From: Candidatus Methylomirabilis sp.
Lineage (GTDB): Bacteria > Methylomirabilota > Methylomirabilia > Methylomirabilales > Methylomirabilaceae
Direction of reading: 5' to 3'
DNA: 64,000 bases
Assembly (NCBI RefSeq): GCF_028716865.1
Contig: NZ_JAQUOY010000008.1
Coordinates: forward strand, 1 to 64,000
The translations under genes were made by a program, and so were the position numbers. Below, in pieces: positions 16,175 to 26,004 of this stretch (position 1 is its first letter; each line of letters opens with the position of its first letter). The notes below the pieces were generated by a model, which did not search any database, had not been told where the DNA came from, and saw only the letters and a program-made list of their open reading frames with translations.

Positions 16175-17373
16175 ATGCCGTGAGCCTTGACGACTACCGG
16201 GGGGTCACGTCAAAAGGGACCATGTGCTTCCTCCGATCGCTCGCGGAACGTGTCCGGGGCCGACGGTTCCTGCATGTGAATTCCACCAGTCATGGCGGGG
16301 GGGTTGCCGAGATCCTCCATCGGCTGATTCCGATCATGGTTGGCCTTGGGGTCGATGCGCGCTGGGAGGTGATGAAGGGCAACTCTGCCTTCTTCTCTGC
16401 TACGAAAGCTCTTCACAACAGCCTCCAGGGACAGAAGGCGTCGATCACCAAAGAGATACTCAGCGACTACATCGAGACGAATCAAGAAAACGCCAGAAAC
16501 CTGTCGCTGGAAGGGGACGTGGTGCTCATCCACGACCCTCAGCCTGCGCCGCTCATCCAATATCGCTTACCGGAAGGGAAATGGGTCTGGCGCTGCCATA
16601 TCGATCTGTCGCATCCGCAATGGCCGGCCTGGCGAGCGCTCCGAAGGTTTGTCAAGAGGTACAATGCAGCCGTCTTCTCGTTGCCGAAGTTCGCGCAACG
16701 ACTCCCTCTCCCGCAGTACCTTGTGTATCCCTCAATCGACCCGCTCAGCAAGAAGAATTGCGACCTCAGCACGACCGAGGTAGACGAGATCCTGGCCCGA
16801 TTAGCAATCCCGAGGGACAAGCCGATTCTTCTCCAGGTATCCCGGTTCGACCGCTTCAAGGACCCTGTCGGGGTCATCAGGGCCTACCGGCTGGTGAAGA
16901 AGCACCACGATTGCCGACTGATCCTGGCGGGTGGGGGTGCGGAGGATGATCCGGAGGGAGCAGCGGTTTTAGCCGAGGTAAGAGAAGAGGCAGGCTACGA
17001 TCCGGACATCCATGTCCTCGAGTTGCCACCGGACGCGCACTTGGAGATCAACGCCTTGCAGCGGGCGGCCACGATTGTTGTACAAAAGTCGATCCGGGAA
17101 GGGTTCGGGCTGACCGTAGCAGAAGCGATGTGGAAGGGGAAACCCGTCGTGGGGGGTGCTGCCGGCGGAATCACGGTGCAGGTGATCGACGATGTGACCG
17201 GCTACACGGTGCATTCGATCGAAGGTGCGGCATTCCGTGTCAGGCACCTCCTCAACAATCCTGACCTGATCGCCAGAATGGGGGAGGCGGGGCGGGAGTA
17301 TATTCGGCGTGAGTTCCTGATCACTCGCCATCTGGCCGACTACTTGACGCTACTTATGGTGCTCACGGAGTGA
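16171..17373 (+). CDS. treT: Trehalose synthase, TreT-type glycosyltransferase (GT4)
   Basis: 400 residues with two Rossmann halves. N-terminal HVNSTSHGGGVAEILHRLIP (donor/acceptor loop) and HDPQPAPL; C-terminal ILLQVSRFDRFKDP, LAGGGAEDDPEG, and the EX7E-type motif REGFGLTVAEAMWKGKPVVG. TreT enzymes make trehalose directly from a nucleotide-glucose and glucose, reversibly. Start ATG 16171 overlaps the DUF5752 stop. With OtsA/OtsB just downstream, the organism appears to encode two independent routes to trehalose. Confidence 0.88.
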   Translation: MNAVSLDDYRGVTSKGTMCFLRSLAERVRGRRFLHVNSTSHGGGVAEILHRLIPIMVGLGVDARWEVMKGNSAFFSATKALHNSLQGQKASITKEILSDYIETNQENARNLSLEGDVVLIHDPQPAPLIQYRLPEGKWVWRCHIDLSHPQWPAWRALRRFVKRYNAAVFSLPKFAQRLPLPQYLVYPSIDPLSKKNCDLSTTEVDEILARLAIPRDKPILLQVSRFDRFKDPVGVIRAYRLVKKHHDCRLILAGGGAEDDPEGAAVLAEVREEAGYDPDIHVLELPPDAHLEINALQRAATIVVQKSIREGFGLTVAEAMWKGKPVVGGAAGGITVQVIDDVTGYTVHSIEGAAFRVRHLLNNPDLIARMGEAGREYIRREFLITRHLADYLTLLMVLTE

Positions 17374-17470
17374 GGAACTCAGAAACGGCAGGCAAAGCTG
17401 ACCTCAAAGTTGAGGTCGTTATGCAGCATACCTTCGATCGAATGAACTGATCGGAGGAGAGGAAGGGCAC

Positions 17471-19726
17471 ATGCGGGTTACTCTGCGGCTGGTTCTCGCA
17501 ATCGTGACGGTCGTGAGCGTGATCGTACTGGCTTTCACTCTTCTGCAGGTACGTCAGGAAAAGCTGAGGCAGATGAGTGATCTTGAGCGTCGGACCTCGC
17601 TGTTGGCTGAAAGTCTGGGGGAGACGGTCGAGCCCTTGGTTGGACAAGGCCAGTCAGCGCGGCTGCAGCGGATTGTCGAGAAGTTCGGGAACCGGGAACG
17701 GCTCGCCGGAGTAGCTGTCTACGATACGAAGGGGCTCCCGCTGGCCGTCACGCACACGCTCGCTGCCCATGTCGCAACGCCTCCAAAGCACGTGATCGAG
17801 GCAATAGCCGCAGATCACCAAATAGGCGATGTGATCACCATCGGTGAGAAGCTGATGTACGTGTTCGTTCTGCCGCTTCACCCTGAGGCGCAGGTCGCCG
17901 GCGCTCTTGCGCTCTTCCATGATGCGAGCTATATCCAGCATCGTCTTCGCGAGATATGGCAATACAATTTCCTGCGACTGTTGATTCAGGCCCTCTTGAT
18001 CTCATTGACGACGCTGCTCGTTGTGCGATTGACCCTCATCGGGCCCATCGTACGAGTAGCCGAGTGGATCAAGCGATTGCGCAAAGGAGAGCTGATCGAT
18101 GCCTCGCTACTCTCCGGTAAAGGCCTCCTGAACCCGCTGGTAAGGGAAGTTACGCACTTGGCAAAGAGCCTGTCGGCTGCAAAGGCCGCCGCCGAAGATG
18201 CCACGCTCAGGCAAGCGGGGGAAGCGCTCTGGACTCCCAGGTCATTGAAAGACCACCTGCGGCTAAAACTCCGGGGAAGATCGATCTTCGTCATCTCCAA
18301 TCGTGAGCCTTACATCCATGTCAACAATGGGAAGCAGGTGGAATGCCTCGTTCCGGCGAGTGGCTTAGTGACCGCACTGGAGCCTGTGCTGGCCGCCTGT
18401 GAAGGTACATGGATTGCCCATGGGAGCGGTGACGCCGATAGCCTGGTCGTGGATGACGCAGACAGGCTCAGGGTCCCTCCTGCAGACCCGAAATACATCC
18501 TGAAGAGAGTGTGGCTGACGAAGGCGGAAGAAAAGGGATACTACTATGGGTTTGCCAATGAGGGACTATGGCCCCTCTGCCACATTGCTCATACCCGGCC
18601 CGTCTTTCGAGCCGACGACTGGCGATACTATCGGGATGTGAACGGCAAGTTTGCGCAGGTTGCGTTGGCGGAGCTCGAAGGTGTTGAAGAGCCCTGTGTG
18701 CTTATCCAGGATTATCACTTTGCCCTCCTGCCACGGTTGATCAAGGAAAGGCGACCTGATGCTCGCGTGGGGCTCTTCTGGCATATCCCATGGCCCAATC
18801 CCGAATCGTTCGGTATCTGTCCGTGGCAGCGCGAACTGCTGCATGGGATGCTGGGTGCAGACCTGATCGGATTCCACATTCAGTTCCATTGCAACAATTT
18901 CCTGGACACGGTAGACCGGGCGCTGGAATCACGCATCGAGTGGGAGCACTTTGCCGTCAGGCGTGGCAACTCTACAACGTATGTCAAACCCTTCCCGATC
19001 AGTATCGCCTTCCCCGATGACGCGACAGCGCCGGGCGAAGGCACCGTGGAGCCACAGGGCAAGGATGCGCTGCTCATGGAATTCGGCGTTCGGACAACCT
19101 ATCTTGCCGTAGGCGTCGACCGCCTCGACTATACCAAAGGACTGCTTGAACGTCTGCGAGGCATCGAGCGGTTCTTGGAGAAATACCCGAAGTTCCAGGG
19201 GGAGTTTACCTTCGTGGAGCTCGGGGCGCCGAGCCGCACCCACATCAAGCAGTATCAGGACCTGATCGCCGCCATCGAGGCCGAGTCGGATCGCATCAAC
19301 TGGCGCTTCCAGAATAGCGACTGGAAACCCATTCTTCTCCTCAAACGGCACCACACCGGCCAGGCGATCCGGCGATTCTATAAGGCGGCCGATGCCTGCC
19401 TGGTCACATCGCTCCACGATGGGATGAACCTTGTTGCGAAGGAGTTCGTGGCGGCTCGGGAGGATGAACAAGGCGTCCTGATATTGAGTCGATTTACAGG
19501 GGCGTCTCGCGAGTTGCGCGATGCCCTTATCGTCAACCCCTACGACATTGAAGAGCTGGCAGACGCCGTCTATGCGGCCGTGAACATGACCAAGGAAGAG
19601 CAGACTATTCGCATGCGACGGATGCGTGACGTAGTGAAAGAGCACAACGTGTATCGATGGGCTGCCGATCTGATGACTGAGCTCGTGCAGGTTCGTGTGG
19701 AGGAGGCGCAGGTCCCAGTGGCCTGA
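17471..19726 (+). CDS. otsA: Membrane-anchored trehalose-6-phosphate synthase with sensor-like N-terminus
   Basis: 751 residues, far longer than a normal OtsA (~470). Residues ~5-25 form a first helix, ~26-165 an extracytoplasmic sensor-like region, ~168-190 a second helix and ~190-245 a HAMP-like linker. From ~265 on it is a GT20 synthase: [60 protein letters not shown] and [14 protein letters not shown] are all conserved. The enzyme makes trehalose-6-phosphate from UDP- or ADP-glucose and glucose-6-phosphate. The N-terminal architecture matches that of the histidine kinase at 20627. I infer that synthase activity is gated by a transmembrane signal. RBS GGAGGAGAGG. Confidence 0.93.
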   Translation: MRVTLRLVLAIVTVVSVIVLAFTLLQVRQEKLRQMSDLERRTSLLAESLGETVEPLVGQGQSARLQRIVEKFGNRERLAGVAVYDTKGLPLAVTHTLAAHVATPPKHVIEAIAADHQIGDVITIGEKLMYVFVLPLHPEAQVAGALALFHDASYIQHRLREIWQYNFLRLLIQALLISLTTLLVVRLTLIGPIVRVAEWIKRLRKGELIDASLLSGKGLLNPLVREVTHLAKSLSAAKAAAEDATLRQAGEALWTPRSLKDHLRLKLRGRSIFVISNREPYIHVNNGKQVECLVPASGLVTALEPVLAACEGTWIAHGSGDADSLVVDDADRLRVPPADPKYILKRVWLTKAEEKGYYYGFANEGLWPLCHIAHTRPVFRADDWRYYRDVNGKFAQVALAELEGVEEPCVLIQDYHFALLPRLIKERRPDARVGLFWHIPWPNPESFGICPWQRELLHGMLGADLIGFHIQFHCNNFLDTVDRALESRIEWEHFAVRRGNSTTYVKPFPISIAFPDDATAPGEGTVEPQGKDALLMEFGVRTTYLAVGVDRLDYTKGLLERLRGIERFLEKYPKFQGEFTFVELGAPSRTHIKQYQDLIAAIEAESDRINWRFQNSDWKPILLLKRHHTGQAIRRFYKAADACLVTSLHDGMNLVAKEFVAAREDEQGVLILSRFTGASRELRDALIVNPYDIEELADAVYAAVNMTKEEQTIRMRRMRDVVKEHNVYRWAADLMTELVQVRVEEAQVPVA

Positions 19727-19740
19727 CCTGATACGCCCCG

Positions 19741-20559
19741 ATGGAATGGCTGTGGTCCCAATGGCCGCAGGTCGCGGCGGAAATCTTGAGCAGTAGTCAT
19801 ACAGTGCTGTTCCTGGATTACGACGGCACATTGACGCGGATCGCTCCCACCCCGGAGCAGGCGACGCTTTCTGCTTCGACACGGTCGGTGCTCCGGGAGC
19901 TCGCGCACCGTCCTCGAATGACGGTTGCCGTGATCAGCGGCCGACGTCTCAATGAGCTGCGACGGCTGGTCAGGGTGCGAGATTTAATCTACATCGGCAA
20001 TCACGGACTGGAGATGTGGCAAGATGGTCAGCAGGTTGGAGTGATCGTGCCACAGCCGTTACAGGAAGCCGTCGCCCATATTCGCTCTCAGCTCACCAGT
20101 CTTGTGGCAGAAATCCCTGGTGTGCTGATCGAGGACAAAGGCCTGTCGGTCAGCCTGCATTACCGGTTGGTGCCGACCAGGCTGGAGAGTCAGCTCAAGA
20201 CGGTGGTCCTGCGCGACGTGCTTCCCCGTGTGTACTCATCAGGACTGACAGTCCTTCACGGAAAGAAGGTCATCGAACTCCGCCCCAATCTCAACTGGAC
20301 AAAGGGTCATGCCGCACTGAGGTTGATGAAGCACATCCGCCGACGCTCGGTCCTGCCGGTTTATATCGGCGACGATCGAACTGACGAAGATGCATTTAGA
20401 GCACTGGCCGAGGGCATCACGATACGGGTCGGCGCCCATGAGGGATCGAAGGCCCACTATTACGTGCGGGACGTGAAGGAAGTGATTGCGCTGCTCCGAT
20501 GGATAGCGCAACCTTCTCAGCGGGATAGTGACGGGCCTCATGGCCGGCGCAGCCGATGA
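19741..20559 (+). CDS. otsB: Trehalose-6-phosphate phosphatase
   Basis: 272 residues, HAD superfamily. Catalytic DYDGTLTRI (nucleophile Asp and acid/base Asp), VISGRRL, GNHGLEMW, KGHAALRL (conserved Lys) and GDDRTDEDAF (metal-binding). It converts trehalose-6-phosphate to trehalose, completing the OtsA route 14 bp upstream. The last bases run into the stretch preceding the histidine kinase. Confidence 0.93.
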   Translation: MEWLWSQWPQVAAEILSSSHTVLFLDYDGTLTRIAPTPEQATLSASTRSVLRELAHRPRMTVAVISGRRLNELRRLVRVRDLIYIGNHGLEMWQDGQQVGVIVPQPLQEAVAHIRSQLTSLVAEIPGVLIEDKGLSVSLHYRLVPTRLESQLKTVVLRDVLPRVYSSGLTVLHGKKVIELRPNLNWTKGHAALRLMKHIRRRSVLPVYIGDDRTDEDAFRALAEGITIRVGAHEGSKAHYYVRDVKEVIALLRWIAQPSQRDSDGPHGRRSR

Positions 20560-20626
20560 GCATGGTATTCCTGCACATAGGCAATCAACTTTAGTCAATG
20601 TAGAGCAACACGTGAAGCGGTTTTCC

Positions 20627-22069
20627 ATGAGAATTGGGACAAGGCTGGTTACCTCCCTGACGATTGCGGTAGCGATCGTGACGGGTCTGTATCTGTACCG
20701 ACAGTTGAGTGCGGAGCGGGACGCGCTGATCGAGCAGCGTGAGCGGGAAATTCTGGTGATGGCCAGGACCTTGGAGGTGGCAGTCCGGAATGCCGTCCGC
20801 CGCGACCAGTGGGAGGACGTTCAAGAGCTCTTCGAGGAGGCGAAGGGATACGCCGGAGTCGCTCGCGTGACACTCTTTCTGGCCGACGGCACTCCTCTTG
20901 TTGGGGGGGACCAGGAAGGGATCGAGGTGACGCCTGCCAAGGCGGAGTTCCAAGAGGCTATCCAGCAGAACAAGGCGAAGCGCTTCTTCCATACGTTGAA
21001 CGGGGAGCAGGCCCTCCACTACCTACGTCCCATCCGACTGGTCAAAAGAGGCCCGGCCCTTCTTGAGATTGTGTATCGGACCTCGCAGATCGAGGGAGCC
21101 TACCTTCGCCGCCGAGACGAGATCGTCTTAGCCGGGATCGCCATCATGGGGGCGATTGCCATGGTGTTCTGGTACCTGACAAAACGAAACATCTCCAGGC
21201 CTATTCAAGCGCTGATTGAGGGAGCCGCCGCTATTGGGGCTGGGGAATTGGATCGACGGATACCTATTATACGTAGGGATGAATTGGGCCGATTGGCGGC
21301 TGAGTTCAATCGGATGACGGAAAACCTGAAACAGGCCAGGGAGCAGATTTTGGAGGAGACGGTCAAGAAGCTTGAACTGGAACGACAGCTTCAGCATTCC
21401 GAGAAGCTGGCGGCGGTGGGACGGCTCGCCGCAGGTCTGGCTCACGAGATCGGGACGCCTCTGAACGTCATCTCCGGGAGGGCGGAGTATCTGCTCCCGG
21501 AGCTTTCTGGAGGTGATCTCAGATCAAAGAGCCTGCAAATTATTGTCGAGCAGATCGGGCGGATCAGGCGGACCGTCGAACAGCTCCTCGGATACGCCAG
21601 AGTTCACCCGCCCCACATCGCCCCTACGCCGCTGCCGAGCATCCTCTCGAATGTCGTGGCGCTGCTGGACCACGAGCTGACCAGAGGAGGGATCCGTGTT
21701 GAGCTGAAGATTCCCGCAACCCTTCCCAGTGTCGCCGCTGATCCTGACTTGCTTCAGCAGGTCTTCGTCAATCTCCTGATAAATGCCCTTGACGCTATGC
21801 CGGATGGCGGGGATGTACAGGTGGCGGCTGAGGCTCATGAGGGCGTGATTGAGGTACGTGTAGAAGATACCGGATGCGGTATCCCTTCTGAAAGCCTCCC
21901 CCGGATCTTCGACCCATTCTTTACCACCAAGAAGGTCGGGAAGGGGACCGGTCTGGGGCTCTCCGTGGTTTACGGGATCGTGAAGGATCATGGAGGAACC
22001 ATCGAGGCGAAGAGCGAGCCTGGTGTGGGAACGACCTTTCGGATCACCTTTCCGGTATACCGCCCGTAG
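20627..22069 (+). CDS. Membrane sensor histidine kinase
   Basis: 480 residues: N-terminal helix, extracytoplasmic single sensor domain (~40-170), second helix (~180-200), HAMP (~205-255), HisKA with H-box [12 protein letters not shown], and HATPase with N-box [16 protein letters not shown]1 VEDTGCGIP and G2 [11 protein letters not shown]. Start chosen at ATG 20627 (MRIGTRLV, typical of HAMP kinases); a GTG at 20612 is an alternative. It sits in the trehalose/glucosylglycerate cluster and probably signals to the receiver protein at 23506. Its input half is organised like that of OtsA. Confidence 0.92.
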   Translation: MRIGTRLVTSLTIAVAIVTGLYLYRQLSAERDALIEQREREILVMARTLEVAVRNAVRRDQWEDVQELFEEAKGYAGVARVTLFLADGTPLVGGDQEGIEVTPAKAEFQEAIQQNKAKRFFHTLNGEQALHYLRPIRLVKRGPALLEIVYRTSQIEGAYLRRRDEIVLAGIAIMGAIAMVFWYLTKRNISRPIQALIEGAAAIGAGELDRRIPIIRRDELGRLAAEFNRMTENLKQAREQILEETVKKLELERQLQHSEKLAAVGRLAAGLAHEIGTPLNVISGRAEYLLPELSGGDLRSKSLQIIVEQIGRIRRTVEQLLGYARVHPPHIAPTPLPSILSNVVALLDHELTRGGIRVELKIPATLPSVAADPDLLQQVFVNLLINALDAMPDGGDVQVAAEAHEGVIEVRVEDTGCGIPSESLPRIFDPFFTTKKVGKGTGLGLSVVYGIVKDHGGTIEAKSEPGVGTTFRITFPVYRP

Positions 22070-22147
22070 CCCAACATCCTGGTTCCCACGGCAAGGGATC
22101 ACACGCGGCTCAATGAGCCTGCAAAGGAGATAAGGCGAGGCTACTTG

Positions 22148-23440
22148 ATGGACTTTTCAACGGCTCAGCGCAAGCTTCTTGACCTATTCAGATTCATTCT
22201 GGATTTCTGCGATATCGGTCGCGCGTTCGATCGTTGTCGGGTAGAGGACGTGATCGGGTCTGCGCATCATACCCAGGGAAGGATATACGTCGTCGCGATA
22301 GGGAAGAGCGCACCCGGCATGGCGGAGGAACTTCTCAGGAGATCGGGCATTGCCCCATTTGCCGGCGTGTTAGCCAGTCCTGTGCTCAATGGCTGGAGTC
22401 ATCCTCGATTTCAGACCTTCGAAGGTGGGCACCCAATGCCGAACAAGGAGAGCATTGATGCCGCAAGGGCTACCTTATCCATGATGAATGGACTGACCGG
22501 CAATGATGCAGTGATCTTCCTGGTGTCCGGCGGGGGGTCGGCATGCTTCGAGTTGCCGATAAGTGATGCTATTACTCTCACTGACCTTGTGGAGATAAAC
22601 CGTGTACTGATTTCAGGGGAGTTGACCATCGTCGAGACCAACACGGTGAGGAAGCACCTATCCAAAGTGAAGGGCGGAAGGCTCGCTATAGCTGCAGCGC
22701 CGGCACAGCAACTGACGCTGTACATCTCCGATGTACCTCGCGGTTATCCTTCCTTTGTGGCGTCAGGGCCGTCGATGCCGGATGATTCCTCCATTCAGGA
22801 CATGGATACGCTCATCCAGAGACATAAGCTGACACCACTACTCCCGAACTCCATTAAGATGCTCATCCGGTGCGGTATCGTGCCCGAAACACCGAAATCT
22901 GGACATCCAGCCTTCCGGACGGCACGTTGGTGCAAGCTTCTGGACAACGATGATGCCATCACAGCGGCAGTGAGATTCGCTGAACAGTCCGGATGGAAGC
23001 CTATTGTAGTCGAGCTTTCGGACGATATCTCCGTTCGTGATGCGGCCAGGACACTAACCGAGCGGGCTGAAAATGAAGTCGATGGCGGTGATGGAAAGCC
23101 CGTTGTGATAATATCCGGCGGTGAACTGGTATCTCCGGTCCGAGGTCGTGGACGAGGGGGTCGAAATCAGGCATTCGCCTTGGAATGTGCAGAGGTCATT
23201 GCAGGCAAACGGATATCAGTTCTCAGTGCAGGGACTGATGGAATTGACGGAAACTCAGATGCAGCGGGAGCTCTCGCAGACAGTACGACTCTCGGTAGAT
23301 CTCTCGCGGCTGGACTGGTTGTGGCGAAGGCCCGCGAGGCATCCGATTCCAATGGATTCTTCGACCGACTTGGAGATGCAATTGTGACAGGACCAACGGG
23401 TATCAATGTTCGTGATCTCAGGATCGTGCTGGCATGGTGA
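22148..23440 (+). CDS. Glycerate 2-kinase (MOFRL/GckA family)
   Basis: 430 residues. N-terminal DUF4147 domain (VVAIGKSAPGMAEELL, GGHPMPNKES, FLVSGGGSACFELP) and C-terminal MOFRL domain (ISGGELVSPVRGRGRGGRNQ, LSAGTDGIDGNSDAAGA). These kinases phosphorylate D-glycerate to 2-phosphoglycerate. In this setting it may return glycerate released from glucosyl- or mannosyl-glycerate to central metabolism, or simply serve one-carbon/serine metabolism. ATG 22148 chosen; a TTG directly before it is the alternative. It splits the histidine kinase from its likely receiver. Confidence 0.9.
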   Translation: MDFSTAQRKLLDLFRFILDFCDIGRAFDRCRVEDVIGSAHHTQGRIYVVAIGKSAPGMAEELLRRSGIAPFAGVLASPVLNGWSHPRFQTFEGGHPMPNKESIDAARATLSMMNGLTGNDAVIFLVSGGGSACFELPISDAITLTDLVEINRVLISGELTIVETNTVRKHLSKVKGGRLAIAAAPAQQLTLYISDVPRGYPSFVASGPSMPDDSSIQDMDTLIQRHKLTPLLPNSIKMLIRCGIVPETPKSGHPAFRTARWCKLLDNDDAITAAVRFAEQSGWKPIVVELSDDISVRDAARTLTERAENEVDGGDGKPVVIISGGELVSPVRGRGRGGRNQAFALECAEVIAGKRISVLSAGTDGIDGNSDAAGALADSTTLGRSLAAGLVVAKAREASDSNGFFDRLGDAIVTGPTGINVRDLRIVLAW

Positions 23441-23505
23441 AGCCTGAACTGAGTGTGAGCACGCATGACAGGAGAATGGCTATTGCATAAGTGGAGGTTT
23501 CGTCA

Positions 23506-23901
23506 ATGACCTCATGTGAAGTGTACAGACCGAAGATCCTGGTCGTTGATGACGATCAGGAGATGCGTCAACTTCTGGACGATGTCCTGACCCGGGAAGG
23601 ATTCCATGTCGCCCAGGCAGCGAATGGATCAGAGGCCCTTGTTGCGATCCGAGGCACCGCATACAATGTGATCGTCCTCGACAAGATCATGACCGACATG
23701 AGCGGACTGGAAATCCTCCCCGAGATCAAGCGCCTCCAGCCTGGGGCTCAGGTCATCCTCATTACGGCCTTCGGCGACCGGGAGACGGGTGTGGAAGCCA
23801 TAGGGAAGGGAGCGACAGCCTACCTCGCAAAGCCTTTCGGAATATCCGTTTTGGTTCAGATGGTCAAGAAGGTTCTCGAACAGAAGATCGGCGAAGCGTA
23901 A
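23506..23901 (+). CDS. Stand-alone response-regulator receiver protein
   Basis: 131 residues, a single CheY-like domain: acidic pocket VVDDDQE, phospho-acceptor Asp in VIVLDKIMTDMSG, conserved Thr/Ser in LITAFGD and Lys in LAKPF. There is no output domain, so it must act by protein contact. ATG 23506 is chosen because GGAGG lies 9 nt upstream. Likely partner is the kinase at 20627; the target could be one of the osmolyte enzymes next to it. Confidence 0.9.
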   Translation: MTSCEVYRPKILVVDDDQEMRQLLDDVLTREGFHVAQAANGSEALVAIRGTAYNVIVLDKIMTDMSGLEILPEIKRLQPGAQVILITAFGDRETGVEAIGKGATAYLAKPFGISVLVQMVKKVLEQKIGEA

Positions 23902-23926
23902 CGACTGTTCAATTGGAGGGAATCGA

Positions 23927-25135
23927 ATGGGTGATTTCCATCAGACAGGCGTGATCACGACACTCCATCGGCTTGGAAAGCCAAACCTGGAGCAGCTTGA
24001 GAAGGAACTGGAAGAAACACTGCTGTATCGGCCTATCGCCTTGGTGCTGCCGTGTCTCTACTCTGAACTGGAGGGCCAGGCGCTACCCAGGATCGTCGAT
24101 GAACTGGCCCAGGTCCGGTATCTGCGAGAGATCGTCGTTGGCCTGGGACGGGCCGGCAAAGAGGAGTTCCTGAGGGCCAAGGCGTTCTTTGCGCCTCTTC
24201 CTCAGGCGCCCCTTCTGCTCTGGAACGACGGACCCAGGATCCAGGCCCTCTACCAACTACTGGAGGAACGCGGCATCTCTGCAGGTCCTGATGGCAAAGG
24301 GAGGTCGGCGTGGATGACGTTCGGCTACGTCCTGGCTCGTGGCCAAAGCGACGTCATCGCCCTCCACGACTGCGACATCCTGACCTACCATCGAGAACTG
24401 CTTGCTCGACTGTGTTATCCGGTGGCGAATCCCCGATTGGCCTTCGAGTTTGCAAAAGGCTACTACAGCCGGGTGACGGATCGGCTCCACGGGAGAGCTG
24501 TCAGACTCTTGGTGGTGCCCCTCATCCGAGCCCTCCAGCGGATCTTGGACCAGCAACCGTTTTTGACCTACCTGGATAGCTTCAGATACCCTTTAGCCGG
24601 CGAATTCTCCATGATCGCCGATCTGGCCCGGGTGAACAGGATCCCGTCGGATTGGGGGCTGGAAGTTGGGGTGCTGGCTCAGGTCTATCGGAACTGTGCC
24701 GTGGGCAGGGTCTGCCAGGTCGACCTCGCCGACACCTATGAACACAAGCATCAGGCTCTCTCCGCGACCGATCCGAGCAAGGGTCTCACACGGATGGCGA
24801 TCGACATCACCAAGAGCATCCTCAGGACATTGGCTGAAGAGGGGACCGTCCTTTCCGATGGGCTCTTAAAGACCCTGCCGATCACCTATATCAGAACAGC
24901 CCGTGATATGCTGAGCCGATACCAGAATGACGCGTATATCAACGGGCTTGTGTATGACCAACATCAAGAAGGGCAAGCCGTAGAAGCCTTCGCGAAGGCA
25001 ATCCAGTTGGCGATTGAGGGATTTCTGGCTGACCCACTAGGTGTCCCTTTGATTCCCAACTGGAACCGTGTCCTGGCCGCGATTCCTGACTTCTTGACCA
25101 GGCTTCGGGAGGCGGTGGATGCTGATAACGCATAG
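23927..25135 (+). CDS. Glucosyl-3-phosphoglycerate synthase-like glycosyltransferase
   Basis: 402 residues, GT-A fold of the GT81/GpgS type. Visible: metal-binding ALHDCDILTY (DxD-like), GKGRSAWMTFGYVLARG, the acceptor-site stretch YPLAGEFSMIADL with WGLEVGVLAQVY, and a conserved His in DTYEHKHQ. GpgS enzymes transfer glucose to 3-phosphoglycerate, giving the precursor of the compatible solute glucosylglycerate. The phosphatase gene needed for the next step follows after 40 bp. Specificity for glucose versus mannose cannot be settled by eye. RBS TTGGAGGGAATCGA. Confidence 0.82.
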   Translation: MGDFHQTGVITTLHRLGKPNLEQLEKELEETLLYRPIALVLPCLYSELEGQALPRIVDELAQVRYLREIVVGLGRAGKEEFLRAKAFFAPLPQAPLLLWNDGPRIQALYQLLEERGISAGPDGKGRSAWMTFGYVLARGQSDVIALHDCDILTYHRELLARLCYPVANPRLAFEFAKGYYSRVTDRLHGRAVRLLVVPLIRALQRILDQQPFLTYLDSFRYPLAGEFSMIADLARVNRIPSDWGLEVGVLAQVYRNCAVGRVCQVDLADTYEHKHQALSATDPSKGLTRMAIDITKSILRTLAEEGTVLSDGLLKTLPITYIRTARDMLSRYQNDAYINGLVYDQHQEGQAVEAFAKAIQLAIEGFLADPLGVPLIPNWNRVLAAIPDFLTRLREAVDADNA

Positions 25136-25174
25136 CTCAAGGCAGAGCAGGAGGTAAAGAGGAAAAAGGTTGTG

Positions 25175-25999
25175 ATGGGCAGCGAGGCACATCTTATCAT
25201 CTACACAGATCTGGATGGGACATTGCTGGACCATGAGACGTACAGTTTCGGTCTGGCCCAGGAGGCCCTGAAGGAGGTCGAGCGGAGAGGAATCCCCCTC
25301 GTCCTTTGTACGAGCAAGACGAGGGCTGAGGTAGAGCAGTACCGGCAACTCCTGAACAATCACGACCCGTTTATCGTGGAGAACGGCGGCGCCACCTTTA
25401 TCCCTAAAGGTTATTTCGCCTTTGCCTATCCTTACCAGAAGGAGATCGCCGAGTACCACGTTATCGAAGCTGGAATCCCTTACCCCCAACTGGTCGCGGC
25501 GTTGAACATGGCGAGAGAGGAAAGCGGCGTCAAGGTCGTGGGCTTTTCGGATCTGAGCGCGGAAGAGGTAGCTCGACTCACGGGTCTTCTTCCGGAGGAG
25601 GCGCGCCTGGCGAAGGAGCGAGAGTACGACGAACCCTTCTTGGTTCATGGGTCAGAAGAAGAAGCGGAACGGGTGAAAGTGCTTTTGAGGAAGCAGGGTT
25701 TCCTGTGCACGCAGGGAGGGAGGTTCGACCACCTCACCGGACGCAACGACAAGGGGAGGGCGGTCTCAACGTTGACCGGACTTTTTCAGCAGGCATGGGG
25801 AAGGGTGCGTACCGTGGGAATCGGAGACAGCCAGAACGATCTTCCAATGCTTCGGACTGTGGATGTCGCCATCCTCGTCCAGCGGCCAGACGAAACACAC
25901 GACCCTACGGTCAGGGTTCCTAACCTTATCCGTGTTCGGGGTATCGGGCCGCAGGGCTGGCGAACGGCCGTCCTGGACCTATTGGTTCGTCAGGACTGA
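25175..25999 (+). CDS. Mannosyl/glucosyl-3-phosphoglycerate phosphatase (HAD, MPGP-type)
   Basis: 274 residues, HAD Cof-type. IIYTDLDGTLLDHETYS contains the nucleophile Asp, CTSKTRAEVEQY the second motif, ENGGATFIPKGYF is typical of the mannosyl-3-phosphoglycerate phosphatase family, and GIGDSQNDLPML binds Mg2+. It would remove phosphate from glycosyl-3-phosphoglycerate to give glucosyl- or mannosylglycerate. Start at ATG 25175; a GTG lies 3 nt upstream. It is placed between two glycosyltransferases, as expected for a compatible-solute operon. Confidence 0.88.
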   Translation: MGSEAHLIIYTDLDGTLLDHETYSFGLAQEALKEVERRGIPLVLCTSKTRAEVEQYRQLLNNHDPFIVENGGATFIPKGYFAFAYPYQKEIAEYHVIEAGIPYPQLVAALNMAREESGVKVVGFSDLSAEEVARLTGLLPEEARLAKEREYDEPFLVHGSEEEAERVKVLLRKQGFLCTQGGRFDHLTGRNDKGRAVSTLTGLFQQAWGRVRTVGIGDSQNDLPMLRTVDVAILVQRPDETHDPTVRVPNLIRVRGIGPQGWRTAVLDLLVRQD

Positions 26000-26004
26000 A
26001 GAAG

